DNA of 64,000 nucleotides from contig NC_073692.1 in NCBI RefSeq assembly GCF_029784155.1, positions 329,363,920 to 329,427,919 on the forward strand. The letters run 5' to 3'. Of this stretch, positions 1 to 11,763 are shown one piece after another. The notes beneath the pieces are model-generated. The model ran no database searches, was not told the origin of the DNA, and saw only the letters and a list, made by a program, of their open reading frames with translations. The translations under genes and the position numbers were made by a program. Source of the DNA: Uranotaenia lowii. Lineage: Eukaryota > Arthropoda > Insecta > Diptera > Culicidae. How positions within the stretch are numbered: the stretch's first letter is position 1; each line of letters begins with the position of its first letter.

Positions 1-700
1 TTGTTATGGGCCAGTCTATTGTTTAGTTATGTATGTATTTTTTTTTTTTAATTTTTAAGCTTGATAAATAAAAGAAGCATATGATGAGTATTTAAGTCAA
101 TAATATTTAGAAAAATATTCGCACGCAAAGCGACGAAGATTACAGTTGGATTGAAATTTTAATCTCAACACACATCTGAGATATTAAGAGTGGCGTTACC
201 CCACTCTCCCTTACTAAATTAAGGAAACATTATGACATCGATAGCATATTTTGGTTGCTGTTTGTCATGGATTCTGAAATCAAAGTCTGCTCCGGAAGAT
301 ATTACAAAGGTCCTCAAAACCTGACTCAACAGTTTTTTTTGCTCTAGTACAGGTGAAGTTTCGGAGACCGACCTCAAAAAATGGTCGAGAGGTTGGAAAA
401 GGTTGTAAACAGCATCTGCGAAAACATAATTGATTAACTCTATTATTATTGTTTTTGTCCGACCCCAAGTTTAAGGAACAATCGCTAAGAACTTATTCCC
501 CAACATAATACAAGATTGTCCAATAAGCCCCGTTTTCTCTTATCGTTTCTCTCTCATTGCGTTTCATTCCAGCTTTTTTCAATTAAATTAAAATACGCCA
601 TGGAAGTTCATTGCTCTTGATTCAATGTTTACATCGCAAAAACGCTGTTTGTCTTAAAATTTTGCAACTCTAAATTTATTGATGGAAACACTGATAACGC
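1..700. other. Gene-free upstream flank
   Basis: AT-rich DNA with only short frames that lack splice, signal or domain support. It ends at the promoter of the serine protease gene. I see no RNA gene or clear repeat here. Confidence 0.5.
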
Positions 701-706
701 TGCTAA

Positions 707-735
707 TATAAAAGTACAATTTAATCGCCCTCAGC
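707..735 (+). promoter_or_regulatory. Core promoter of the serine protease gene
   Basis: TATAAAAG lies at 707-714, and a TCAGC initiator-like motif lies at 731-735, about 26 bases downstream of the first T. The start codon follows at 756, which would give a very short 5' leader. The spacing fits an insect TATA-initiator promoter. The transcription start is inferred. Confidence 0.6.
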
Positions 736-755
736 ATCATTATAGTTTTAACAGG

Positions 756-1887
756 ATGGTCGCAATCGTTCGATCGGCACTGCTGCTTATCGGCATCGTG
801 GCAGCAAACTTCATCAGTTCTGGTAATACGAGCTAAGAAAAGGGTAACTACCTGATTTCTAAATCGAATCGTTTAATTTGGCACAGCTTCATCGTACGGA
901 ATCATCACCCCGCTGCCCGCGCCAGGAACATGTGGAGTTAGCCTGGGAAACCGAGTCCTGGGTGGAAATCGGACTGACCTCAACGGGTATCCTTGGACTG
1001 CTCTTCTGTTGGTTCAGGGGATTGTTGGTTCTTTCGTTAGTTACGGATGTGGTGGCTCTCTGATCGCCGACCAGTTTGTGCTGACGGCTGGTCACTGCTT
1101 CCGGGAACTTCCTGAAGACTTCCGGGTGTAAGTGATTTTGAAATGCTGAAAGTTTTTTAAAAATAAAAACAGCCTCAACCTCTCAGAACCAAGGTCCGTC
1201 TAGGTGAATGGGACGTCCTTAGCGATAATGACTGTGTTGATGGACTTTGTGCTGATCCACCGGTCGATATCCGAGTGGCTGGCCATATTGTTCATCCAGA
1301 CTACACAGCTGAAGACTACCATAATGACATTGCGCTGATCAAACTAGAACGTCCAGTCCAGTTCACCGATTTTATTTCACCTATTTGTCTTCCTTTGGAA
1401 GAGAATCTTCGATCAATGGAGGAAGCTTTCAAAAAGTTCACCATCATCGGATGGGGAGCTACGGAGAGAGGTCAACTTATTCCGGGTAAGCTCAAAATTC
1501 TTATAAAGATGACAAAAAAACTATATTTAACTATTTTTCAAAATCTCCTGAATTACAGGTATTCTTGGCAGTCAGTACAAGCTGGCCGTAGAAGTTCCGG
1601 GAATTTCATTGGATACCTGCCGGATTGAGTATCCGAACGTGATCGATTCGGAAATGTGTGCCGGTGGCGAAAGTGGCAAAGATTCTTGCCAAGGTGATTC
1701 CGGTGGCGGTTTGGTCACTAACGACGATGGCTACTGGTATCAGTTTGGCGTGGTAAGCTATGGCCATGGCTGTGGCGCTAAGGGAGTTCCTGGCGTCTAC
1801 ACCCGCGTTACCAGCTATTTGGATTGGATTCAGAAGAGGATGCTGGGATCTTTCCCTCGGGAGCCAAAGTGGCCGCTTTACCCGTAA
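756..1887 (+). CDS. Secreted trypsin-like serine protease (CLIP-type catalytic domain without a CLIP domain)
   Basis: I read four exons: 756-822, 887-1127, 1187-1485 and 1559-1887, all with GT-AG introns of 59-73 bases. They sum to 936 bases, exactly 311 codons plus TAA. Residues 1 to about 23 form a signal peptide with a hydrophobic Leu/Ile core. Cys38 precedes the activation site NR-VLGG (cut after Arg45). The triad is His92 (TAGHC), Asp150 (HNDIALI) and Ser250 (GDSGGG). Asp244, six residues before the serine, is the S1-pocket residue that predicts cleavage after Lys or Arg. The start [20 protein letters not shown] and the PICLPL motif resemble mosquito CLIPB-type proteases, which act in clotting, melanization or Toll cascades. 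The usual N-terminal Cys-rich CLIP domain is absent and there is no room for it in the 64-base first intron. ATTAAA at 1974 is a likely poly(A) signal. Family assignment is firm; the biological substrate is unknown. Confidence 0.9.
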
Positions 1888-2640
1888 ATTTGTGCCACAT
1901 AGAGTTTTAGTATTCTGAAGCATGATTTGAAAATGTGCAATTTTTACTCTGTAACTATACAAAATGATTTAAAATTAAATATTTAATCTAATTGTTTTAT
2001 TTCAAAACTAAAAAAAACTGTTTTTTTTTTTTCAAAAAACCAAAAAAAAAAGTTTCTAAGTGAATCTTAAAAACTATAAAATGCAAAGAACCATCTTGCA
2101 AATAGAGGCAGGGTATGAGTAATGTAAGATTATCTATCAAAAGATGGAATTTTAAAAACAAATCTATGTCGAACTGAAATGTAGAAAAAGAATTTCAAAA
2201 CTTTTTCTAGCAAAAATTACAAATTAGAATGTAATCCTTTTTTGCATCATGTCTGATATTAGTTTTAACCTTCTCTCTCGGTTAGGGTCTGTATGACAAG
2301 AACTGTGCTTTATCCATGAAATATCTTAGAAATGGAAAAAGCTAAATACTTAATACTTTCTAACGTTTCTTAAAGCGAGTAGCTCCACAACTCCCCATTT
2401 AATTTTTTTTTTCATTTATTTTTTTACCCCAATTTTAAATAGAGTAACCAGAGTTACTCTTTAAAAAGGACAATTAACCGCCAATCTTGGCTATGAGGAA
2501 AGCGTTCAATTCTTCTAAGCCAACGGTGATGAGATCGAAACTTGGTCACGGCAAACATAGAATTTTTTCTGTGGATTGGTGGTTTTCAACATTTGTGAGA
2601 TGCTAGCCATGATGGCTCTCGAAAGATTTACGCTCAGGTT
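1888..2640. other. Gene-free stretch after the protease gene
   Basis: AT-rich sequence. It holds the probable ATTAAA poly(A) signal of the protease gene (1974-1979) and nothing else I can support. Confidence 0.5.
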
Positions 2641-2735
2641 TAGTTTAGGCTTGCCAGATGGTTTCAAAACATCCGGGACATTTTTAGAAAAAAAAAACCG
2701 GGACATAGCCTAAAAAAGTGGGACATTTTAAAATG
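2640..2735. repeat. MITE-like fragment with gggac motifs
   Basis: The segment has TTGCCAGA followed by repeated cgggacat/gggacatt words. Similar words recur at 5140-5235, and related ccgggca words fill 5758-6246. It looks like the remnant of a short non-autonomous transposon. The ends are not defined. Confidence 0.4.
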
Positions 2736-3084
2736 TGTTAGAAATAGTCATGATATGTATGTATGCTTGAATGTTTTTGATAGATACTCTGGGTACAAAA
2801 GTGCGGTGATTTTATACTTGATAACAGCTTTTTTAATCGACAACTCAGCTGGTAGAACACCTGCATCCGAGTCAACGTCTATGGTTTTAAAAACACGGGT
2901 ATCGACCAAAGTAAGAGCTATTCAATTCTCTTCCGTCAACTAGATCGTTGGATGAATATAACGACTTCGATTGAAACAAAAAAAAAAATCATTTATGGAA
3001 ATGCTGATTTCAAAAATAAAATTTTCACCATACTTGCTCTTGAAGAGCAATACAGTAAGGTTTTATTTTACACTGATGTACGTA

Positions 3085-3145
3085 TCGCGTAAAAAAAGCG
3101 TGTTAATTCCCGTAAACCGTGTTAATTCCCGAAAACCGTTTAAAA
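3085..3145 (+). repeat. Short repeat TTAATTCCCG(A/T)AAACCGT, left of satellite
   Basis: The phrase gtgttaattcccg is repeated twice here. It recurs in the same orientation at about 4500-4590 on the far side of the satellite, with extra cgtgtaaaa words. The satellite and palindrome therefore seem to sit inside, or to have expanded inside, an older repeat. Confidence 0.5.
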
Positions 3146-3170
3146 CCATTAAAATTCAAAAGTTCTGACA

Positions 3171-4151
3171 CTTATGACCTGAGACCTGAGACTTGAGACC
3201 TGAGACTTGAGAATGTAGACTAGAGACATGAGACCTGAGATCTGAGACCTGAGATTTGAGACTTTAGAAATGACACCTGAAACCTGAGTCCAGGGGCCTG
3301 AGATCTTAGACATGAGACATGAGACCTGAAGAATGAGACCAAAGACATGGGACATTAGACCTGAGACCTGAGACCTGAGACTAGAAACCTAAGACATTAA
3401 TCACGAGATCTGAGACCTGAGACATGGGACCTGAGACATGAGATTTGAGACATAAGACCTGAGACCTGAGACATGAGGCATGAGGTATGAGACATGAGAC
3501 ATGAGACATGAGACATGAGGCATGAGACATGAGACATGAGACATGAGACATGAGACATGAGACATGAGACATGAGACATGAGACATGAGACATGAGACAT
3601 GAGACATGAGACATGAGACATGAGACATGAGACATGAGACATGAGGCATGAGACATGAGACATGAGACATGAGGCATGAGACATGAGGCATGAGACATGA
3701 GACATGAGACATGAGACATGAGACAAGAGATATGAAACATTAGCAATTAGACATGAGACCTGAGACATGAGACATGAGACATGAGACATGAGACATGAGA
3801 CATGAGGCATGAGACATGAGACATGAGACATGAGACATGAGACATGAGACATGAGACATGAGACATGAGAAATGAGACATGAGACATGAGACATGAGACA
3901 TGAGACATGAGACATGAGACATGAGACATGAGACATGAGACATGAGACATGAGACATGAGACATGAGACATGAGACATGAGACATGAGACATGAGACATG
4001 AGACAAGAGATATGAAACATTAGCAATTAGACATGAGACCTGAGACCTGAAACCTGAGACATGAGACATGAGACATAAGACATGAGACCTGAGACATGAG
4101 ACAAGAGGCATGAAACATTAGACCTGAGACATGAGACTTTAGACCTGAGAC
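3171..4151 (+). repeat. Satellite of 7-bp unit GAGACAT
   Basis: About 980 bases are built from the heptamer GAGACAT and variants (GAGACCT, GAGGCAT, GAGACTT). The flanks are degenerate, and the centre (about 3485-3720 and 3764-4000) is nearly perfect. A 46-base variant block starting agacaagagatatgaaac occurs at 3721 and again at 4001. The offset is exactly 280 bases, or 40 units, which shows a second-level duplication. Long open frames in all phases are artefacts of a 7-bp repeat that has no stop codon on the minus strand. Confidence 0.95.
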
Positions 4152-4380
4152 AAGCTACTAGTGTTATTACCGCGAGAAATAAATTAAGCTCCGATTTCAA
4201 CTTGCGACAGTTGAAATCGGAAGTAAAACTTCTTTCTACCGGTAATAACACTAGTAGCTTGTACTAGCGAACTCGCGACATTATTTTTCGTCACCTACAA
4301 GTCAAACCCTTTCACTAGAGGGGTCGCAGGTTGAAATCGGAGCTAAAATGATTTCTCGCGGTACTAATACTAGTAGCTTA
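4151..4380. repeat. Three-armed palindromic element
   Basis: Arm 1 (4151-4201) is the inverted copy of arm 2 (4210-4261). Their outer 22 bases (4151-4172 and 4240-4261) pair perfectly, and the inner 12 bases (CCGATTTCAACT at 4191-4202 with AGTTGAAATCGG at 4209-4220) also pair perfectly. Arm 3 (4330-4380) is a diverged direct copy of arm 2. It probably represents transposon terminal repeats or a hairpin. Confidence 0.85.
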
Positions 4381-4401
4381 TCTCCGGTGTCAGGTCCCCG
4401 G

Positions 4402-4436
4402 TCTCATGTCTCATGTATCATGTTCTTAGTCTCAGA
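4402..4436 (-). repeat. Opposite-strand satellite remnant
   Basis: GTCTCATGTCTCATG and following words are reverse-complement GAGACAT units. They lie beyond the palindrome from the main array, so the satellite appears on both sides of the palindrome in opposite orientation. Confidence 0.7.
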
Positions 4437-4499
4437 GCTAAAATTTTCCCAACTTCAAAAAGATTCTAATAGTTTTCCTTTAAAAAGGACTATTTTCTC

Positions 4500-4590
4500 T
4501 TAAAAACCGTATTAATTCCCGAAAACCGTGTAAAAAAAAGTCGTGTAAAAAACTGCGTAAAAAGAACCGTGTAAAAAAAACCTTGGTGTA
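4500..4590 (+). repeat. Short repeat TTAATTCCCGAAAACCGT, right of satellite
   Basis: Same motif and orientation as at 3085-3145, followed by four degenerate cgtgtaaaa or gcgtaaaaa words. It marks the right boundary of the satellite region. Confidence 0.5.
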
Positions 4591-4909
4591 TAAAACAAAT
4601 ACTTATTGAAGCATTCATTTTCTTCATTTTGATTAGCATGGATAGAATTATTTGTACTTGTGGAATTTACTTGTGGCAAGTTACTTGTGAGGCCGAATAC
4701 TATGTAAATAAATAAAAAACTATTAAAATCATGAAAATCAATTTGAATATTTTTTCCCCATCTAAATTCCTCAGGAGATATTGAATCACATTTGAGGTTT
4801 CCATAAAACCGTTTATGATTATTAAGTTAAAATTTGCCCAAAAATTAGTTTATGGACACGAAAATAAATAAATTCTAATCATTCAATTTGAGATTCTTTT
4901 GATAGGAAA

Positions 4910-5245
4910 ACAGAGAACAGAGAACAAACTCGCGCAAAAGCCCAGTTTACCAGGCAACCGGACTTGACCGGACTTTTCATAAATTAAATGTCAAATATTC
5001 GGACAAAGTTGGATAAACATAGCTTAAGCACTCTATCAAAATAATTAAATGTAGCTTGCATCGCAAAATTTAAGAATATCATTTCAAAGTTTTGAAAAAG
5101 CTATTTAATCAAGTAAATCAGAAAACCTTTGTTGAAAAAAGCGGGATACTTCGAGGAAAAAGCAGGACGGCGGGACATTTTGAAAAAAGCGGGACATGTC
5201 CCGCTTTTGCGAAATGAATGGCAACCCTAGTTAAGGTTACTAGAT
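4910..5245. repeat. MITE-like fragment
   Basis: The segment begins near cagtttaccaggcaaccgg and ends with gcgggacatgtcccgc and ggcaaccctagttaaggtt. The words caaccgg, gcgggac and the ggcaaccct end relate it to the fragments at 2640 and 5758. The exact ends are uncertain. Confidence 0.4.
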
Positions 5246-5757
5246 CTCTCCAAAAAATATGAAATTGTATGCGTTTTTGAAAAATAAACCCCATATGGTA
5301 ATAAATACACGGATTACTCAATATTTCGAATATACATGTGTTTGTATGAGAATCAAGGACACACAAAACTCTATGTTATTAAAGTACATAGGATCAGATA
5401 GATAAAAAATTAATGTAAAAAAATAGTTTCTAGGAAACACGATTAGAAGTAACCTGAGTGCTCGATTTTTCAAGTTATTCAATTCATAATTCCAAATTTA
5501 TGATATCGGAATTTGCTCACCTCTGATCCTAGGAATTCTCAATTCATATGCAGAAAAACTAATCATTCAAATTCAAATAGCGAGCCTTTGATTATTCTGT
5601 TTTGCTTTTTCGGTAGATACGAGATTTAGTTAGGGAACAATAGTTAGAAAATAAACAAACCTTGAATTTTTTTATCCAGAGACTAAAAATTAATTAATTG
5701 AGAAAAATGAAACCTTGCTCTAGTGATTATGGGAAAAGAATTGTTGTTAAGTTAAGG

Positions 5758-6245
5758 TTGCCAGAATTTTTTCCACTCCCAACCGGGCCTAGCAATTCCG
5801 GGCATTTTTTCAAAAAAACCTGGCAAAATCCGGGCATGGATTTCAATTTTTCAAACCCAAAAACCGGGCAAAAACCGGGCAAAATTTAGGTGTTATTATA
5901 TATAAAAGCAAAGAAAAAATGCAAAAAAATGAAATTAATATTTTATTAATGTAATTGCAGACTTCAAAAAACTTTTTGGAACACTTAAATATTTAAAGGT
6001 TTATAAAAGTAAATCAGCGAAATTATTTGAAACAACGGTTGAAAATTTCCATACCGTTAATCGATTTTGCTGAAACTTACACAAAAACTTAGATTTTTTT
6101 TTGTTACTTTGTGAAAATTGTGAAAAAATCCGGGCAATAACCGGACTTTTTTCACGATATCCGGGCAACCGGGCCGGACCGGACTTTCTCAAAATTTTGC
6201 ATCAAATATCCGGGCAAACCCGGATAAAACCGGGCAATCTGGCAA
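5758..6245. mobile_element. MITE-like element with CCGGGCA-rich ends
   Basis: The left end TTGCCAGAAT and the right end ending ATCTGGCAA are inverted copies. Between them, ccgggca and accgggc words cluster near both ends, and the middle is AT-rich. No transposase is coded. At 488 bases this fits a non-autonomous DNA element. A target duplication is not evident. Confidence 0.6.
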
Positions 6246-6249
6246 GCTT

Positions 6250-9200
6250 ATGTTAAGTTCATATATTCAAAGGATAAATTTTCGTATCCAAAGTCATATG
6301 AACTTTATCTATTAGTTCGAACACAATAAAATAAAATGTCAAAGAGATTAGCAAAAACTTATAAATTTTCAGCCTTTTTTGTAATTTTAGAACCCGAGAT
6401 GAAGTTTTTTCCATTTTTTTACGTTTGAATTGTGTTAATTTTTATCAACAACTTAACTAGAAAGGAAAGGAAAATCTCGAAGGATTTTCCATCTATGGAC
6501 CATATAAAAGTATATAATTTTAAAAACATAAAAAAAATTCAGATGTGCCTACCACATTCTAGTTTTTGTATATTTTCGAAATATCTTTTGAAAAAAAATA
6601 AATTCATCAAATAAATCTAAGCCATTTATGAAAAAACTTTAGAACATTACCATTACAAAGATACGAAAAGTTATGGAAATTTTATTCCTGTCAATTTCTC
6701 CCAACTCAGCATAATATGGGAATAAAAATTAAATGTTTAAGGGAAATTTATCCAGCTTTACTCCCAAGCACTAAAAGACTTTTCTGAATGATGTCAGTAA
6801 TAGGTTAATTTATGAAAATTGTAGATTTTATTTTTTTTATAGCGTTTTATTTCGGAAACTAGAATATCATGGCAAGATCTGAATAATAGATTTATGAAAA
6901 ATTGTAAATTCATACAAAATATGATTTAAGTTTTCACGTTGGTTTATAACCTTATCAGTTATCACAGAACGACTTCACTCAAAACTGATCAATTTTAAAA
7001 TTTCGACACGTTGTATCACCAAAACTAGTGTTGATGGACAAAATCTAACAAATGATTTTCATTCGTGACGCCACAATCTCTCAAAATCGGTTATTGAAAC
7101 AAAGGATTAAAAATCAAATACAAGCTCGTTAAATCAGATTTTATTCCATAGTTTTCATCAAATATCCATACAAATATTTTGAGTAGCTTTTTTTATTTTT
7201 TGAATTTAATATTTACACAGAAAAAATAAACATCTCAAACTGGTCCAGTGACTTCATTCTCATAGAGACATGAATAACCTGCTTCAGGATTGTATTTAAT
7301 GCGAAAATTTTCTTAAATTCTGCGAAACAATTTTGTAATAACCTTTCAATCAGTTTTTTTAGATTTAAGACCAACAAAATTCTACAAAGAAATACCGTGA
7401 TCAGTTACATTGGTTAAATAAAAGGTTAAATTCAAAGTCAAAAGCTAGTGGGCATATGAACTATTGTCTTAAAATCAAATGAAAAATTAGGATAATTTTA
7501 TGTTTGTCCTGAAGGAATATTAAAAATCGAGCATTATTTTTCTTACTGAGGTAAGCTTTTGACATTTCTGCTTTTTTACATTATATTTTCTTTAGTCTGC
7601 TTCTAAATGTTCAAACATTACACTACAAATTTTTTTAAAACATAAATCTTTAGTTTTCATGGATGTGTGATAATTGAGGTAAACAAATAGTAGAGATATG
7701 TTCTGGAATCAAAATCTCACTGGTTCCTTGGTCTGCTCAAAGGGGTTGCTTAAGTATGTTTGAAAATTTAACATATTTTTTTCTAGATAAACTGCAAAAT
7801 CCACTTTTTTTTGGATCTTAATATTATGCACATGCTTTGATTACTCTACAAAGTTTTTATTTTTCAATTCAGACGTAATTTTACACAATTCATTTGAAGG
7901 AAGTAAAATGATACGAGTTCTAACTGATTCTTTCTTCAAACCTTCTAGTCTAGATTTTGCAGTTAAGTTAGAGCTTGTGATGGCAAAGGGCTCTCTGGCA
8001 ACCTACAAGGTTTTGCTTTCTGGACATATTCCTATTTTTGACCAACTCTAATGAGAACTTAAAATATCCTAGCAGAAGCCTTGAAAATAATAATCGCTCA
8101 AATCTAATGAAATTTAAAAATAAGCCTGATGAAAACAAACAAGGTGATTTGCCAATCGTTGTAGTTGTCCTCTAAAACAATGTTGCACGGAATGGCTTAA
8201 ATTGTTAATATTTCAGCTGTTTTCATCTGAATCAAGTTAATTGGAACGAGTACTGATGAAATGAGGCTTTTTACAATATTTTCTACTGTTAAATATGCAT
8301 CTAACGACAGTTTTTATTTTCTAGGATTGCCTTTAAAAAAAACATGTTTTTTTTTGCTAAATAAGTGAATATTTACGTTTATCTATTAATTAAAGTAATT
8401 TCTGTGCTCTAATTAACTGTTTTCCATTCAGAATTTTCATATTTCATGCAGTCAATGTTGATTTTCAATAATTCATACATTATTAAAAGACATTTCATAT
8501 TTCCAGAAAAAAATTCTATCTTCATGTATATAAATTTAAGTTTTGAGGTGGTTAAACTCGTTGAAAAACATATCTTTGTATTAAAAAGTCAAACAACTTG
8601 CAATGTCCTTAAAGTGTCAAAGTCACTAAAACTGATTTGGCTATCAGGGTCTACTTTTTATCAAATTTATTTTTAAAACCTTTATATCAACCATTCACTC
8701 AACATTTATGCAAAGAATATAAAGATTGCTCTGAAAACCCCTGAGACACCGAGACGACAAATCTTAAAAAACTGTATTTCATGTCAACAGCGAAACCCTT
8801 GTTTTTAATAATAATATTGTCAAAATTTTGTACAGTAAGAAAACTTCGACCCTAAATCTCATAAATACTTGATGTCGAAGGTTGGAAGACCCGAAATACT
8901 CCTTATCATGTGCAATTTTCTCAGAAATTCAAATCTGCCGTCGAGCTAGACCGGAGACATTTGAGTGAAGCTTTATTTCGCCCTTATTATTCAGAAATTA
9001 AAAAGGCATTACTTCGTGAATTTTAATTTGATCAAAACTGTTTTCAGCCGGCAAACTGTTGGGAAAGATTTTAATGTGAAATGAATGTTTCTTGAAGATT
9101 GATGAAGTGCTACAGAGGTTACATTCATTATAAATTATCACACGTTCATGAGAAAGATATTCAAAATAAACTAACGTTTTGAAAATATATTTTCAAAAAT

Positions 9201-11760
9201 CAGAAGAACGATCTGGAACTTTGGGCGTGGTTCAGTCCATTTTTAAGCTTAAAATTGATATTCATAACGTAAAAAACGATCGACTTCTAAGTGAGTCCGA
9301 AAGCAATTATTTTATTTAATCACATCTTCTTCATAGGGGTAAAGGGTAACAAAACAAATCGTGTCCTTTTATCCTTCCAACTCTCAAACCGGCGGATTCG
9401 AGTTTTTTTTAGATTTCGGGTCCGAATTGTCCCATTATGCATTGGACGGCATATATGGAGGACCCCCCTCAAAAGAGGCCATCTCCAAATTGTCCAAATC
9501 AGCCTCTTTTACCACATGGTGACTAGGTCTTGAGAAGGTTTTTAAAATGTGCAACCATTGGATAAAATCGGACAACATCAGACAAGACATAAAATTTGCC
9601 TATGCAACTATTGAGTACAGACAAGCTGGTTTAAATGATTTTTTAAATTTTCATGTAACTTTTTCGAATACTTGAACTTTTGAATCTGGTTGTCCAATCC
9701 TGTATGAGTGCAATCGACAAAAAAAATCGAATGAATTCGGTTGAAATGACTAAAATACAGCATAAAAACGAAAATCATGTGCTTAGCTGTGCAACAATTG
9801 GCAAATCACCCTAATGAATTTCTGTTTATATCAACCCAGGTTTTCCAGTAGATTATTCTCAGCTCGAAATTAGCCTATATTTCAGAATATTTGATCCAAA
9901 GAAATTTTGTAGTGATCAAGAAAGAGATAAGATTCGTTTATTTGGAAGAATGCCATGCGCTATCCCGATTAGGCACCCTAATCAAGAAATGGAATCACAA
10001 GTAAGCTTACTGCACACTAGTATATTCAGCCATGCGCAAACTGCGTAAGCAAATATCAAATGAAACAGGTAACAGTTTTTCTACCTTTATGAATGACAAC
10101 TGCAGCTGCTTCTCATTTTGGTCTATTTTCAAAGGTTTGTTGATTACCCTTTCTTTGATGACAATGCTGAAAACTTCAAAGCTAGGTAGGTACTTGTGTT
10201 CCACAATGATGGCTTGATGATCCAGAGTGTGAGCTAAACCACCATACTTAATTGAACTATTTGCAGCAGTGCGTCTGACATGCTGGGGTAATCGAAGTTA
10301 TATAACATCCAAAAGTGGGTTAAAATGATTCGTCAAAAGTTCGACCAGTCTCTACAGTTAGAGAAGTCAACGTTCGAGTGACATATTCAAATCGAATTTA
10401 CTCAACAATTGATTCGCATCACAGCCGAGCATGACTCGTTAAATAAAATGGACCGTAACGCAAGATTTGCTCCGAGGTTTGTTCGATCTGTCTGAGGTAA
10501 AGTTTATTTAACATTTGCTTTTGGCATATCAGAAATGCAAATATATAGGTAATTAAATAATTCAGACTTTAAGTTGTTTCATTGGCCGTGATTTTCTTCC
10601 TCTCCTCCAAAATAAAACAAACACACCGTAGACAATGAATGTGTACAAATCGAATTATGAACGGTGCTTTTCTAATTTCATTTAAACACCTTTGCTAAGG
10701 CTCATTATCTTACCTGTCTGACGAATAGCTAAACACGAGCCGACAGCCGACAGCCGACAGAAGAGTTGAATGAAAGTGATCCCAAGTCAGCGAGGGTAAC
10801 CGAATACTATGATGAGCAAACACACGTTTTTTGACCCTAACCCTTTGCGTTCGATGTGATCAAGATTTCTAGCTATTTTCAGGAATCATGCATTATACAT
10901 TTTCATTATTTTTTATTTTCATAAACTTGGTTTTAATCACCGTCCCTTTTATCTTCCCGATTTTTTTTGATATTTCTCGGTAATTACCGGGAAAAATCAA
11001 ACAAAAATCGAGAAGATTATTGTTTATGAAGCTTTAATTTATCGGCCTTAGCGGTGAAAAGTAATGTCCTTTTAAGTAGGGACATCTAAAGATTATGAAA
11101 AAAAACTATATACAGATGGATAGAAGGTTAGATGAAATGAAAGATGGTGAAAATGAGCGGGTAGAATTTATTTGGAAGCATTATCATCACATATCAAATT
11201 TTTGTTCCTCATCTATATAAACAAAATCTAGATGAACGAGTGAACTGAAGACATGAATGCTGATATTTTTAATGCTTTTGATAATGGATCTCATGAGAAT
11301 ATTTCTTTTTCCAAAATGAACTGAAAATGGTGACATTTTTTGACCGGACAAATTCCGTAAAATCGACCATGCTCATCTGTAAAAACCTGTTTTTTCGCTT
11401 TTAGGGCTTTAGGGTGGAGAATACTCGATTGCCGAATTCAAAGGTCTACACTTTAAAAAAAACCCATGTAATTTATGTTCTAGGAAAAATTCAGCTTCTA
11501 GATAAGATACCGGAGGTGACCCAAAAATGGTAGGGACATAGGTTTGGAACGTAATTTAAGGAAAAGTGCAAATGAGCATCGTCGAAGGCATTCGTAACTA
11601 ACAGAAGGAATTTATTGAGGTAGGCAAGTTGGAGTTAATCTATATTTTTTTGTTAAATGTTGTTGCCAAGGTTCCAAAGAATGTCACTAGTTGCTCAGGT
11701 GGTTTGCATTGATTAATAAGTTTGCAGGGTAACGATTTAGGAACATTTAAAAAAAATGGG
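6250..11760. other. Large gene-free AT-rich region
   Basis: I find no spliced gene, conserved protein motif or RNA gene. Frames are short and of low complexity. A somewhat GC-richer patch near 9400-9540 (phrase ggaggacccccctc) and a short tandem ccgacag at about 10740-10760 are the only visible departures from background. Confidence 0.5.
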
Positions 11761-11763
11761 AAC

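Noticed and set aside
3381..4111. Long minus-strand frames with the repeated peptide MSHVSCL
   Set aside because: They arise because a 7-bp repeat without stops is open in all minus-strand phases. No start context, splice site or non-repeat domain supports a protein.
3171..4151. Possible CRISPR array
   Set aside because: The unit is 7 bp with no unique spacers, and the genome is eukaryotic; it is a satellite.
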